A stretch of 64,000 bases of DNA from Opitutaceae bacterium. GTDB lineage: Bacteria; Verrucomicrobiota; Verrucomicrobiia; Opitutales; Opitutaceae. Both the position numbers and the translations under genes were made by a program. The notes beneath the pieces are model-generated. The model saw only the letters and a program-made list of their open reading frames with translations. It did not search any database and had not been told where the DNA came from. The stretch lies in the NCBI GenBank assembly GCA_030693515.1, contig JAUYAK010000010.1, positions 1 through 64,000 on the forward strand, in the 5' to 3' direction. Positions 7,625 to 16,419 of this stretch are shown piece by piece; position 1 is the stretch's first letter; each line of letters opens with the position of its first letter.

Positions 7625-9028
7625 TTATCCCATGAAACCCAGATTCGGTTTCGCGAAGCGACCGATGTTGGGGAGGACAGTCGAAAGGTTGCTGGCGCTC
7701 ACACCGAACCACGTCGCGAGGGTGGCGTTGTATTCATCGACGCTCGTGCTCGGAATCCATCGTCCGCGGCCGGTGTCGTCGTCGGCGTTGATTGTGAGAC
7801 TCGGCATGCGGCCGTAGATGTCGCCGCCCTTCACGGCGCCGCCCATAATGAATTGATGGTTGCCCCAGCCGTGGTCGGTGCCGTCGGCGTTCGGGTTGTA
7901 TGTGCGGCCGAAATCCGAGGCGGTGAACGTAGTGACCTGGTTTTCCACACCAAGTGCGATGGTGGCGTTGTGGAACGCGCCGAGCGCGCCGCTGATCTCC
8001 GCAAGCAACGGAGCGTGGCCGGTCGCCTGTGCGGCGTGCAGATCCCAACCGTGCAGCTGCACGAAGAACACTTGCCGCTTCAGACCCAACATCGGGGCGG
8101 CCGCGATCAACCGCGCCACCATCGCGAGGCGTTGCGCGGTCGGCGTGGCCGGAAAGGCCGTGGCTGGCGGCGGTGTGGCCCGCAGAGCAGTGAAGAGCAG
8201 CTCGCTGTCTGCGATGGCTCGGCGCGTGGTCGAGGCAAACGCGTCGTTGAGCAGGTTGGCCTGCGGGTCGCCCGCGAGCGCCTTGATTGCGTCGTAACGG
8301 AAATCGTTGGTTCCACCCGTGGTGTTGAGTCCGGAGAGCGTGACGGCCCCGGCAGTGCCAACCGAATACTGCGCGACAGAACGGCCGATCTGGAAACGGT
8401 TCGTGCCGCTGAGCGTGAGCGACATCGATATCTGGTTGTTGCTGTTCAGCGCATCCACCGCGTCGGCCAGCCGGCCGCCCCAGCCTGTCTCAAAAGGCCG
8501 GTCGGGCACACTGCTCTGCCACTGAAGGAGTTGATCGCTGTGGGAGTAGAGCTGTGGCGGCAGCGCCGTGCCGGCGCGATACTGCGCGAGCGTAGTTGGG
8601 CGGAGCAGCGTGCCGACGTTGGCAAGCACCGCGAGCTTGCCTTGGCCAAACAGCGCGTGCAGCTCACCCAACGCGGGATGCAGTCCGAAGGACCGCGCGT
8701 CAGCCAGCGTCCTCGGCGTGATCGGCAGCAAGCGGCTGCGCTCCACAGCAAGGAGCCCGCGGGCCACCGCGTAGGTGGCGTGGCCCGCCGCGTCTGCGGG
8801 CACGATCATGCTGTTGCCGTCGTTGCCGCCGTTGAGGAAGAGGCAGACGAGGGCCTTGTAGTCCGCGGCCGGGGCCGCCACGCGGCGCACGTCCGTCGCA
8901 TCGGCCGCCACAGCACCGATGAGCCGCAATTGGGAAATGGCCGACGCCATGCCGACGGCGCCGACCGCCGAGCAGCAGGCCTGGCGAAAAAAAAGCCGCC
9001 GACTGAGATCCGCTGGTTGAGTAGTCAT
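7625..9028 (-). CDS. DUF1501 secreted protein (Tat substrate)
   Basis: 467 aa. The N-terminus has a twin-arginine signal (SRRLFFRQ followed by a weakly hydrophobic stretch), so export of a folded protein by Tat is expected. The body is a DUF1501 protein: KALVCLFLNGGNDGNSMIVP near residue 55, VFFVQLHGWDLH around 325, and SDFGRTYNPNADGTDHGWGN around 380. DUF1501 is a sulfatase/alkaline-phosphatase-superfamily relative with unknown substrate. It lies 12 bases after the DUF1800 gene; the two families are habitual neighbours in Planctomycetes, Verrucomicrobia and some proteobacteria and are likely one secreted module. Confidence 0.88.
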   Translation of the reverse strand: MTTQPADLSRRLFFRQACCSAVGAVGMASAISQLRLIGAVAADATDVRRVAAPAADYKALVCLFLNGGNDGNSMIVPADAAGHATYAVARGLLAVERSRLLPITPRTLADARSFGLHPALGELHALFGQGKLAVLANVGTLLRPTTLAQYRAGTALPPQLYSHSDQLLQWQSSVPDRPFETGWGGRLADAVDALNSNNQISMSLTLSGTNRFQIGRSVAQYSVGTAGAVTLSGLNTTGGTNDFRYDAIKALAGDPQANLLNDAFASTTRRAIADSELLFTALRATPPPATAFPATPTAQRLAMVARLIAAAPMLGLKRQVFFVQLHGWDLHAAQATGHAPLLAEISGALGAFHNATIALGVENQVTTFTASDFGRTYNPNADGTDHGWGNHQFIMGGAVKGGDIYGRMPSLTINADDDTGRGRWIPSTSVDEYNATLATWFGVSASNLSTVLPNIGRFAKPNLGFMG

Positions 9029-9040
9029 ACGAGTGAAGAG

Positions 9041-12000
9041 TCAGCGTTGAACGGCTGCGTCGGGCGAGAGGATGACGAGATGCACCGCAGCCATCGCTCG
9101 CTCCAGGTCTGTCACCGCGGGGCTGGGGTTCGTCGCGATCTGGCGGTGCGCGGTGGCGAGTCGGCTCCGTGTGGCCGTGCTCATCGAGCCGCCGCAAAAC
9201 AGGAGGTTCAATTGGTCGAGGATCGCTTCCGTGTTGCGGGCATTGGGCAGCAGCGCCGCGTAGTCGGGAAAGAGGAACGGCGAGGGAGTCGGCACGCCGG
9301 CGGTGAGCGGGGCCGCCTGGCGATAAACCCAGTTCAGCAGGAAATTCGGAACCGTGACGGCGGTAATCGCATCGGTGATCTGCATCTCGGGCGCAACCAA
9401 GCCCGCCGCTGCTAGCGCCCCCGGGGGCGAGTAGTCGGGAGAGTAAAAGTTGAAGACCGATTGCGCCGCCAGTGTTGCCTGCCCGAGCGTGCCCTGCGGG
9501 TGGTGCAGTGCGTAGCCGGCCGGGCCCCAGCCGTTCGCATTGCGCGGATCGCTCCACCAACTGTCGAGATAGCGGCCGTTGGCCGCCTTAATCTCCAGCG
9601 CGCGGAACAGGCCGGTAGTCCGGATAACAGGCTCCTTGAGCTTGCCGTAACCCACATTGCCGATCACCGCGGGCGAACGCGCCTCGTAGTCGGTTAGGAT
9701 CGCGCGCACGACGGCGCCCAAGTTGCCACGCACGCCGCTGCCGTCGTTGGCGAAGACCTGCGCGACCCGATACACATAGGCGGGGCTGGGATTGCTGGTG
9801 ACGAGGCGCTGAATCAACTGCCGGCCGATGAACGGCCCGGTGTTCGGATGGCCAGCAAGCGTGTCGAGCAGCACCTTCAAGTCCTGCGGCCCGGTCTGGT
9901 TCGCAGGGATCACGGTGCGGCTCGCCTGTGCGAGCGGCACCTGCTGCGAACTCACGACACGCTTCTCCGTCTTGTCATGCTGCGCATCCGAGTAACGCAT
10001 GGGGACGAGCCAGCCATTGGCGGGATCGAACGTGGGCAAATTGGACGTGGTCGCCGGATTTGCGCCAAATGCGCCATTGCCCGCGATGTTGAACGTCCAA
10101 CCGGTGAAAACCTTGGCCGTCTCCGTAATGATCGCCTGGTCATAGGTGGGGATCGGCTCGCCCGCGGCATCGAGCATCAGCGTGCCGTCGGGATGGAGCT
10201 GCACGAGGCCGATGGTGAAGAGCTGCTGGATCTCGCGCGCGTAGTTCTCGTCGGGGCTGCTGCCGGTCACGAGATTGGCCTTCACATTCGAGATGTGGCT
10301 GAGGAACCAGCCCATCGCCGGGCTCAGGCTTACTTGCTCGAGCAAACCGCGGAAGCTGCCAAAGGCTCCGTTCGTGAGGATGTCGTGGAATGCGGCCAGG
10401 GACTCGGCGTTGTCGCTCAGTCGATCATTGGTTTCGGAGACCACGAAAATCTGGCTAAGTGCAAAGGCGACGCGCTGCCGCAACTGGTCGGGCGCAGTCA
10501 TCATGATTTTCCACTCGGCCGTGTGGCGGTTGAAGACATGGGTGCGCTTGAAGATGATTGTCGGAGGCGGCGGCGGGTTGGGGAACTCCGCCACATCGGC
10601 CAAAAGTCCGGCGAGGTGCGACGTCGCGGGCAGCCCCATCTGCTCGTCGATCCAGCGCATGAGGCCGAGCGCAAGCACGCGTTCGATCTCGGCAAAGGTA
10701 GGCCCAAACGTGGCCTGCGTCAGGAAACGTGCGGCGTCGGTGGCGCTCGGCGCCGCCAACGCCCCGTTGGGAAGCGCTGGCGGCGACACGGGCACCGCGA
10801 AAGCCTGCGAGCCCGTTGCAACGACGAAATTCCCGCGCAGCTCGCCCGCGGGATTCCGCGCGGAGCCCAGCACGACGAAAATGTTGCCGGAATTGAGCGC
10901 ATTGATGAGGTCGTTGGTCGTGTGCGCACCGCTGGGGGAAAAAGTCCACGTGATGCCGTTTACCTGATCCCGCGGCAAATTCAGCACGTAGTCGCCGGCC
11001 CCGCCGAGCGCGAGCTGCGCAGCGGTCTGCGCGGAGCTGAGGTTCGAGAAGCGCACGGTCACGCTCGCGGTGCCATCGGCGTTGATCAGGACAGTGGCGT
11101 AGCCCGAGGCGGTGGAGCCGGTGGCCGTGGGATCGGGCCGGAGTTGGGCGACATAGAGCGAGGCGTTGGGGCGCGCGCCGGTCTGATTGACGGGCGTGAG
11201 GTCGTAAACCTCGACGAGAGCGGCACCGGTGGTCGCACCGACACCGCTGACCTGAAGACTGTAGCTGCCGGCGGAAAGATTGAGGAGAAGCGCGGCGTCC
11301 TTGCTGCCGTCCGCGAGGGGGAAGGCGCCGTTGGCGGTGAAGGCGGCGGCGAGCGTCGCGGCATCGGCCGCGGTCGCGGCGGTGGGCGTGCCCCAGTTGT
11401 CGTTCTCCGCGATCTTCGTGCTGCCCGAGTAGAGTTCCAATTTCGGATCGGCGAGCGTGCCGGGCACGCCGAAGGCGCCGAGCGTCGGACCGACGGCGCG
11501 CAGCAGGAGCCGGCGCGTGCCTGCGCCGGGGGCGATCGTGATGCCGGGAATGAGGAGGTTCGCGCCGGTGCCGACTTGAGCGCGCGTCGAGAGATTGATG
11601 AGGCGCGTGGCGCCGCCGGTGACTTCGTAAACCTCCACGAGGGCCACGCCGCTCGTGCCGCTGAGGCCGGTGACCTGCGCACTGTAACTGCCCGGCGCGA
11701 GCGTCGCGACGAGCGCGGCGTCCTTCGCGCCGGCACCGAGCGGAAACGCGCCGACCGCCGCAAAAGCCGGTGCGTCGCTCGCGTTGAAGTTGTCGTTCTC
11801 CGCGATCTTCGTGCTGCCGGAGTAGAGTTCGAGTTTCGGATCGCCGAGCGTGCCGGGGACGCCGAACACCCCGAGCGTGGGCCCGACCGCGCGAACCAAG
11901 ACCGTCTTGTCGGGTCCAGGCCCGATGGTGAAGCCGGTGATGAGGATGTCCGCCCCACCGGCGGAGGTGCGCACCGAGAGGTTGGAGAGCCGGGTGTCTT

Positions 12001-12067
12001 GGGCGAGCAGCGGCGTGAAACTCAGGCAGGTGCCTGCCAGGGCAAGGGCGACTCGAAACAATTTCAT
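9041..12067 (-). CDS. DUF1800 secreted protein with N-terminal repeats and CHRD domain
   Basis: 1008 aa from the ATG at 12067, which gives a signal peptide (MKLFRVALALAGTCL...LLAQ); an upstream extension to 12130 is unlikely. Order: two tandem beta-rich repeats of about 130 residues each, both containing RAVGPTLG.FGVPGTL.DPKLEL-type strings (about 30-310); a CHRD domain (about 325-450, ending NPAGELRGNF); then DUF1800 (about 460-1008) with FLTQATFGPTFAEI, LRQRVAFALSQIFVVS and NYAREIQQLFTIG. DUF1800 function is unknown. Co-oriented and nearly contiguous with DUF1501. The two N-terminal repeats are similar enough at DNA level to be a recent internal duplication. Confidence 0.85.
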   Translation of the reverse strand: MKLFRVALALAGTCLSFTPLLAQDTRLSNLSVRTSAGGADILITGFTIGPGPDKTVLVRAVGPTLGVFGVPGTLGDPKLELYSGSTKIAENDNFNASDAPAFAAVGAFPLGAGAKDAALVATLAPGSYSAQVTGLSGTSGVALVEVYEVTGGATRLINLSTRAQVGTGANLLIPGITIAPGAGTRRLLLRAVGPTLGAFGVPGTLADPKLELYSGSTKIAENDNWGTPTAATAADAATLAAAFTANGAFPLADGSKDAALLLNLSAGSYSLQVSGVGATTGAALVEVYDLTPVNQTGARPNASLYVAQLRPDPTATGSTASGYATVLINADGTASVTVRFSNLSSAQTAAQLALGGAGDYVLNLPRDQVNGITWTFSPSGAHTTNDLINALNSGNIFVVLGSARNPAGELRGNFVVATGSQAFAVPVSPPALPNGALAAPSATDAARFLTQATFGPTFAEIERVLALGLMRWIDEQMGLPATSHLAGLLADVAEFPNPPPPPTIIFKRTHVFNRHTAEWKIMMTAPDQLRQRVAFALSQIFVVSETNDRLSDNAESLAAFHDILTNGAFGSFRGLLEQVSLSPAMGWFLSHISNVKANLVTGSSPDENYAREIQQLFTIGLVQLHPDGTLMLDAAGEPIPTYDQAIITETAKVFTGWTFNIAGNGAFGANPATTSNLPTFDPANGWLVPMRYSDAQHDKTEKRVVSSQQVPLAQASRTVIPANQTGPQDLKVLLDTLAGHPNTGPFIGRQLIQRLVTSNPSPAYVYRVAQVFANDGSGVRGNLGAVVRAILTDYEARSPAVIGNVGYGKLKEPVIRTTGLFRALEIKAANGRYLDSWWSDPRNANGWGPAGYALHHPQGTLGQATLAAQSVFNFYSPDYSPPGALAAAGLVAPEMQITDAITAVTVPNFLLNWVYRQAAPLTAGVPTPSPFLFPDYAALLPNARNTEAILDQLNLLFCGGSMSTATRSRLATAHRQIATNPSPAVTDLERAMAAVHLVILSPDAAVQR

Positions 12068-12230
12068 GGAAATCGAGAAGAAGGGAACCGCGGGAAGCAG
12101 AATGAATGGCACAGGCTCATCGCTCGGCAAGAAATTATGCGCCGACCGCCATCAAGCCCACCCCACTCCACGCTTGATTTCCCCGCGCGCCGACAAACAC
12201 TTTACCGTTTCCAAAATCCATCGACCTTCC

Positions 12231-13343
12231 GTGAGCAAGAAAACGACTGCTACTGCCGAGAAAAAAGCCGTGTCACCCGCCCCGAGCAAAGCCAAGGGGG
12301 CCAATCCGCACGCCCAGGCGCCGATCAATGCCAAGCTCACGCGCGACGCGAAGATCGAGCTGCACCGGAAGATGGTGCGCATCCGCCGCTTTGAGGAGCG
12401 CAGCCTCCGCGCCTATCAGGCGAAGAAGATCGGCGGGTTTCTCCACCTCTACATCGGCCAGGAGGCCGTCGCCGTTGGCTGCTGCTCACTGATGGGCAAG
12501 CACGACCACGTCATCACCGCCTACCGCGATCACGGCCACGCCATCGCCGTCGGCATGGACACGAAGCCGCTCATGGCCGAGCTCTACGGCAAGGCCACCG
12601 GCTGCTCCAAGGGCAAGGGCGGCTCGATGCACTATTTTGATCCGACGCGGAATTTCTGGGGCGGCCACGGCATCGTCGGCGGCCAGATTCCGCTCGGCGT
12701 CGGCCTCGCCTACGGCGTGAAGTATCAGGGCCACAAAGGCGCCGCGATGGCCTTCATGGGCGACGGGGCGGTGAACCAAGGCGCCGTGCACGAGGCCTAC
12801 AACCTCGCCGCCCTGTGGAGCCTCCCGTGCGTGTTCGTCATCGAGAACAACGGCTACTCGATGGGCACGAGCCAGGCCCGCTCCTCCGCCGGCGAACTCG
12901 CGAAACGTGCCGAGGGCTATCACATGGCCTGGGGCCAGTGCAGCGGTCACGATCTCTACGAGGTCCGCGCCACGATGGACAAATTCCTCACCGAGGCCCG
13001 CGAGAAGCACAAACCGGCCGTCGTCGAGATCGTCACCTACCGCTATCGCGGCCACTCCGTCGCCGATCCCGACAACACCTATCGCAGCAAGCAGGAGATC
13101 GAGGAATACCGGAAAACGAAGGACCCGATCCAAGTTTTCCAAAACCAGCTCCTGTCCGAGGGTGTGCTCGACGAGGCGCTCATCGAGAAGATCGACACCG
13201 AAGCCCGCGCCGAGGCCGACACCGCCGCCGATTTCTCCGAGGCCAGCCCCTTCCCCACGCCCGACGACATCCAGAAGGATGTTTACTGGGAGACGGACAA
13301 TCCCTCCGAACGCAAATCGCAGGGCCGCCTCTTCTTCGACTAG
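12231..13343 (+). CDS. pdhA: Pyruvate dehydrogenase E1 component, alpha subunit
   Basis: 370 aa with a GTG start that begins a Lys/Ala-rich leader (VSKKTTATAEKKA) before the conserved fold at MVRIRRFEERSLRAY. Thiamine-diphosphate motif GDGAVNQGAVHEAYNLAALW followed by ENNGYSMGTS (GDG...NN) is present, as are YRDHGHAIAVGMD and the phospho-loop-like YRYRGHSVADPD. E1 alpha and beta decarboxylate pyruvate and pass acetyl to lipoyl-E2. First of three adjacent genes E1 alpha, E1 beta, E2; the E3 gene is not in the window. The branched-chain E1 alpha family is a less likely alternative. Confidence 0.93.
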   Translation: MSKKTTATAEKKAVSPAPSKAKGANPHAQAPINAKLTRDAKIELHRKMVRIRRFEERSLRAYQAKKIGGFLHLYIGQEAVAVGCCSLMGKHDHVITAYRDHGHAIAVGMDTKPLMAELYGKATGCSKGKGGSMHYFDPTRNFWGGHGIVGGQIPLGVGLAYGVKYQGHKGAAMAFMGDGAVNQGAVHEAYNLAALWSLPCVFVIENNGYSMGTSQARSSAGELAKRAEGYHMAWGQCSGHDLYEVRATMDKFLTEAREKHKPAVVEIVTYRYRGHSVADPDNTYRSKQEIEEYRKTKDPIQVFQNQLLSEGVLDEALIEKIDTEARAEADTAADFSEASPFPTPDDIQKDVYWETDNPSERKSQGRLFFD

Positions 13344-13421
13344 AAAAGGTCATTGGTCATGGGTGATTGGTCATAGGCCAAACCCATCACCCATCACCCA
13401 TAACCCATCACCTATTTCTTC
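13344..13421. repeat. Inverted repeat of GGGTGATNGG words between pdhA and pdhB
   Basis: The spacer is almost entirely one imperfect inverted repeat. The left half reads ggtcattggtcatgggtgat and continues with tggtcatagg; the right half is a run of cccatcacccatcaccca followed by taacccatcacc. The two halves pair as RNA over roughly 30 bases. It could act as a stem-loop that tunes E1 alpha to E1 beta message stability, or be a mobile hairpin element; nothing here tells which. Confidence 0.7.
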
Positions 13422-14399
13422 ATGCCACAGTTCACCTACCGCGAAGCCATCCGCCACGCCCTCGCCGAAGAACTCACCCGCGACAAGAACGTCGTCGTCA
13501 TGGGCGAGGAAGTCGCGCAGTTCAACGGCGCCTACAAGGTCACCGAGGGCCTGCTCGCGAAGTTCGGCCCCAACCGCATCGTCGACACCCCGATCTCCGA
13601 GGCCGGCTTCATCGGCATGGGCATCGGCGCCTCGATGCTCGGCGTCCGCCCCGTGATGGAGCTGATGTTCTGGTCGTTCTACTCCGTCGCCTTCGATCAG
13701 ATCCTGAACAACGCCGCCAACGTCCGCTACATGAGCGGCGGCCAGATCAACTGCCCGATCGTCATCCGTGGCCCCGCCAACGGCGGCACCAACGTCGGCG
13801 CCACGCACTCGCACACGCCGGAAAACGTCCTTGCCAACCATCCCGGCGTGAAGGTCGTCGTGCCCGCCACCGCCGCCGACGCCAAGGGCCTCCTCAAGTC
13901 CGCCATCCGCGACAACGATCCCGTCTTCTTCCTCGAAAACACGCTGCTCTACGGCGAAAAAGGGGAGGTCCCCGAGGGCGAGCACATCGTCCCGCTCGGC
14001 CTCGCCGACGTGAAGCGCGAAGGCACCGATCTCACCATCGTGACCTACGGCCGCTGCGTGCTGCATTCGCTCGCCGCCGCATCCATCCTGGAGAAAGAGC
14101 ACGACATCTCCGTCGAGGTCGTCGACCTTCGCACGATCCGCCCCCTCGACATCGACACCGTCCTCAAATCCGTCGCCAAGACACACCGTGTCCTGATCGT
14201 CGAAGAGCAGAAGCCCTTCGCCAGCGTCGGCTCGCAGCTCGCCTACATGATCCAGCGCGAGGCGTTCGACGAACTCGACGGCCCGATCCACCGCCTCGCC
14301 ACCATCGACGCGCCCGCGATCTACTCGCCGCCGGTCGAAACTGAGCAGCTCCCCAACCCGCAGCGCGTCCTCAAAGCCGCCCTCGCCGCCGTCGCCTGA
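13422..14399 (+). CDS. pdhB: Pyruvate dehydrogenase E1 component, beta subunit
   Basis: 325 aa, the usual length for this family. Conserved strings include MPQFTYREAIRHALAEEL, the EEVAQFNGAYKVTEGL segment carrying the ThDP-activating Glu region, DTPISEAGFIGMGIGASMLG, and VEVVDLRTIRPLDIDTVLKS. It pairs with the E1 alpha gene just upstream to form the heterotetrameric E1 and is followed by E2. Separated from pdhA by the 78-base inverted repeat and from the E2 gene by another hairpin-rich spacer. Confidence 0.94.
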   Translation: MPQFTYREAIRHALAEELTRDKNVVVMGEEVAQFNGAYKVTEGLLAKFGPNRIVDTPISEAGFIGMGIGASMLGVRPVMELMFWSFYSVAFDQILNNAANVRYMSGGQINCPIVIRGPANGGTNVGATHSHTPENVLANHPGVKVVVPATAADAKGLLKSAIRDNDPVFFLENTLLYGEKGEVPEGEHIVPLGLADVKREGTDLTIVTYGRCVLHSLAAASILEKEHDISVEVVDLRTIRPLDIDTVLKSVAKTHRVLIVEEQKPFASVGSQLAYMIQREAFDELDGPIHRLATIDAPAIYSPPVETEQLPNPQRVLKAALAAVA

Positions 14400-14516
14400 A
14401 AATTGGAAATGCGCGAAAGCGGAATATCGAAAACCGCCTGACCTCGCTTCCTCCCTTCACCACGCCCGCGCTGCTTCCCACTTTCCCAATTTTCCACGTT
14501 TTTCGCTTTTCCCACC
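14400..14516. repeat. Hairpin-rich spacer with GAAAATTGG / CCAATTTTCC arms
   Basis: Between pdhB and the E2 gene. The left side (from 14398) reads gaaaattggaaatgcgcgaa; the right side contains tttcccaattttccacgttt and tcgcttttccc, so purine-rich and pyrimidine-rich arms are complementary with interruptions. The same words occur in the spacer at 36077-36182, indicating a dispersed family of intergenic hairpins in this genome. Confidence 0.6.
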
Positions 14517-15827
14517 ATGGCCAACATCATCGAAATGCCGAAACTCAGCGACACCATGACGGTGGGCACGCTGGTCAAGTGGCTGAAGAAGGAAGGCGAC
14601 GCCGTGAAATCCGGCGACATGCTCGCCGAGGTCGAGACCGACAAGGCCACGATGGAGCTCGAAAGCTTCTTCGATGGCACCCTGCTGAAAATCTTCGCCC
14701 CCGGCGGCTCGCAGGTCGCCCTCGGCGCCCCGCTTTGCGCGATCGGCAAGCCCGGTGAAAAGGTGGACACCCCCGCGTCGAAGACTCCCGAGCCGGCCAC
14801 CGCGCCCGCGCCTGAAGCCGCTGAAAAAACGCAGCCTGAGTCCGACGGCAAACAATCCAAACCGAAGGCAGAGCCCGCGCCCGCTGCGCCCGCCCCGGCG
14901 GCCACGCCCGCGCCAACCGCCGCCCCGAGTTCTGCTCCCGCCTCGGATCGCCTGAAGATTTCCCCACTCGCGCGGAAACTCGCCGCCGAAAAGAAAATCG
15001 ATCCCGCCAATGTGACCGGCTCCGGCCCCGGCGGCCGCATCGTCCGCGCCGATATCCTCGCGGCGGAAAAGAATCCTCCGGCCGCGAAATCCGGCGCTGC
15101 CTTCGCCGGCGGGGCGATTGCCAGCAAGGGCCCGATTCAGGAAGAACGCCTCGTCCCTGTCTCGACCATGCGCGGCGTCATCGCCAAGCGGATGCTCGAA
15201 TCCACGACGCAGATTCCCTACGTTTACCTCGACATCGAGATGGACGCCGCCCCGCTCCTCGCGCTCCGCGAGCAGCTCAACACCGGGCTCGAGAAGGCCG
15301 GCGTGAAACTCTCCGTCAACGACTTCATCCTCAAGGCCAGCGCCGAGGCGCTCCGCCGCGTGCCCGCGGTCAACTGCTCGTGGGAAGGGGCGAACATCCG
15401 CCACCACGGCGCGGCGCACGTCGCTTTTGCCGTGGCGCTCGAAGACGGACTGATCACCCCGGTCGTGCGCGACGCGCACCTCAAGAGTGTCTTCCAAATC
15501 AGCACTGAAGTGAAAGCGCTCGGCAAAAAGGCCAAGGAGAAGAAACTCGTCCCCGCCGAGTTCACCGGCGGCACGTTCTGCGTCTCGAACCTCGGCATGA
15601 TGGGCATCCCGAAGTTCACCGCGATCATCAACCCGCCCAACGCCGCGATCCTCGCCGTGGGCACGACGGTCACCAAGCCTGTCGTAAAAAACGGCCAGAT
15701 CGTCGTCGGCCAGACCCTCACGGTCACACTCTCGTGCGACCACCGGGTCTTCGACGGCGCCGTCGGCGCGCAATTCCTCAACGCATTGAAGCAGCTGTTC
15801 GAATCGCCGGCTTTGCTGCTGGTGTGA
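14517..15827 (+). CDS. pdhC: Pyruvate dehydrogenase E2, dihydrolipoamide acetyltransferase
   Basis: 436 aa. One lipoyl domain (residues 1-80, with ETDKATMELES carrying the lipoylated Lys), a long Ala/Pro/Glu linker (about 82-140), an E1/E3-binding domain (about 143-180: ISPLARKLAAEKKIDP and GSGPGGRIVRADIL), a second short linker, and the catalytic domain ending with SCDHRVFDGAVGAQFL, the HxxxDG active-site motif. It forms the core of the complex whose E1 subunits are encoded just upstream. A single lipoyl domain is typical of alphaproteobacterial and many other pyruvate E2 proteins. Confidence 0.94.
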   Translation: MANIIEMPKLSDTMTVGTLVKWLKKEGDAVKSGDMLAEVETDKATMELESFFDGTLLKIFAPGGSQVALGAPLCAIGKPGEKVDTPASKTPEPATAPAPEAAEKTQPESDGKQSKPKAEPAPAAPAPAATPAPTAAPSSAPASDRLKISPLARKLAAEKKIDPANVTGSGPGGRIVRADILAAEKNPPAAKSGAAFAGGAIASKGPIQEERLVPVSTMRGVIAKRMLESTTQIPYVYLDIEMDAAPLLALREQLNTGLEKAGVKLSVNDFILKASAEALRRVPAVNCSWEGANIRHHGAAHVAFAVALEDGLITPVVRDAHLKSVFQISTEVKALGKKAKEKKLVPAEFTGGTFCVSNLGMMGIPKFTAIINPPNAAILAVGTTVTKPVVKNGQIVVGQTLTVTLSCDHRVFDGAVGAQFLNALKQLFESPALLLV

Positions 15828-15862
15828 GGTGCGCGGTGGCGTGCAGTGCGCGATTTTTCGCC

Positions 15863-16327
15863 ATGAACGCCACCCGCCCGCTAAAGGTTATTTTCAGCCT
15901 ACTCGCGCTGGCTCTCGCCGGCTGCGAGTTCGAGGCGCCGATCACGGAGAAGCCGACCCAGCCGACCAAGGACAAGCTGGTCGGCACCTGGAAATCCGTC
16001 AAAGGAGGCGAAGTCATGAAAGTGCGCCAGCTTGATGCCGCGACCTACGTCGTGAGCTACGATGGCGACCTCTATGCCGCGCACCATAGCGACCTCGGCG
16101 GCGTGCCGTTTGTCAGCGTGCTGCACCTCGCGCCCGAAAACCGAAAGCATGCCTTCGTCACGTGGCGACTCTCCGACGCCGATGATCGACTCACCCTGCG
16201 CGTCGTGAGCAGCAAGGTGATTCCAAAAGAGACCAGAGGCTCGACGGAGCTGCGGGAATTGTTGGGCCAGCAGGCCCAGAATACCGAACTGCTCGGGCCG
16301 GAGTTTCACTACGTGCGAGAGCGGTGA
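15863..16327 (+). CDS. Small lipoprotein, function unknown
   Basis: 154 aa. The N-terminus MNATRPLKVIFSLLALALAGC is a lipoprotein signal with lipobox LALAGC, so the mature protein should be lipid-anchored at Cys21. The rest is a small beta-rich domain (KLVGTWKSVKGGEVMKVRQ, ATYVVSYDGDLYAAHHSD, FVTWRLSDADDRLTLRVV). This lipocalin-like pattern is suggestive only. It follows the E2 gene by 35 bases and is followed by a REP-like hairpin; whether it belongs to the pdh transcript is not clear. Confidence 0.75.
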   Translation: MNATRPLKVIFSLLALALAGCEFEAPITEKPTQPTKDKLVGTWKSVKGGEVMKVRQLDAATYVVSYDGDLYAAHHSDLGGVPFVSVLHLAPENRKHAFVTWRLSDADDRLTLRVVSSKVIPKETRGSTELRELLGQQAQNTELLGPEFHYVRER

Positions 16328-16335
16328 TTGTCCCC

Positions 16336-16397
16336 CTGTGGGAGCGAGCTTGCGCGCGACCAACGCGTCCGAGTCGCGAGCAAGCTCGCTCCCACAG
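16336..16397. repeat. REP-like hairpin, family A copy 1
   Basis: Left arm CTGTGGGAGCGAGCTTGC at 16336-16353 is perfectly complementary to the right arm at 16380-16397, and a further seven bases inside each arm pair with one mismatch. It lies between two convergent genes (lipoprotein and DNA polymerase), where it could also act as a bidirectional terminator. The GTGGGAGCG core recurs at 18996, 50384 and 53805. Confidence 0.85.
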
Positions 16398-16419
16398 AAA
16401 AGGGCGGCGCCCGCGTCGC

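Noticed and set aside
9848-12394. Plus-strand open frame of 848 codons opposite the DUF1800 gene
   Set aside because: Arg/Gly/Glu-rich shadow with no domain; the minus frame contains CHRD and DUF1800 motifs and a signal peptide.
13344-13421. CRISPR-like array of GGGTGATGGG words
   Set aside because: Words are 8-10 bases, without unique spacers of constant length, and are arranged as an inverted repeat.
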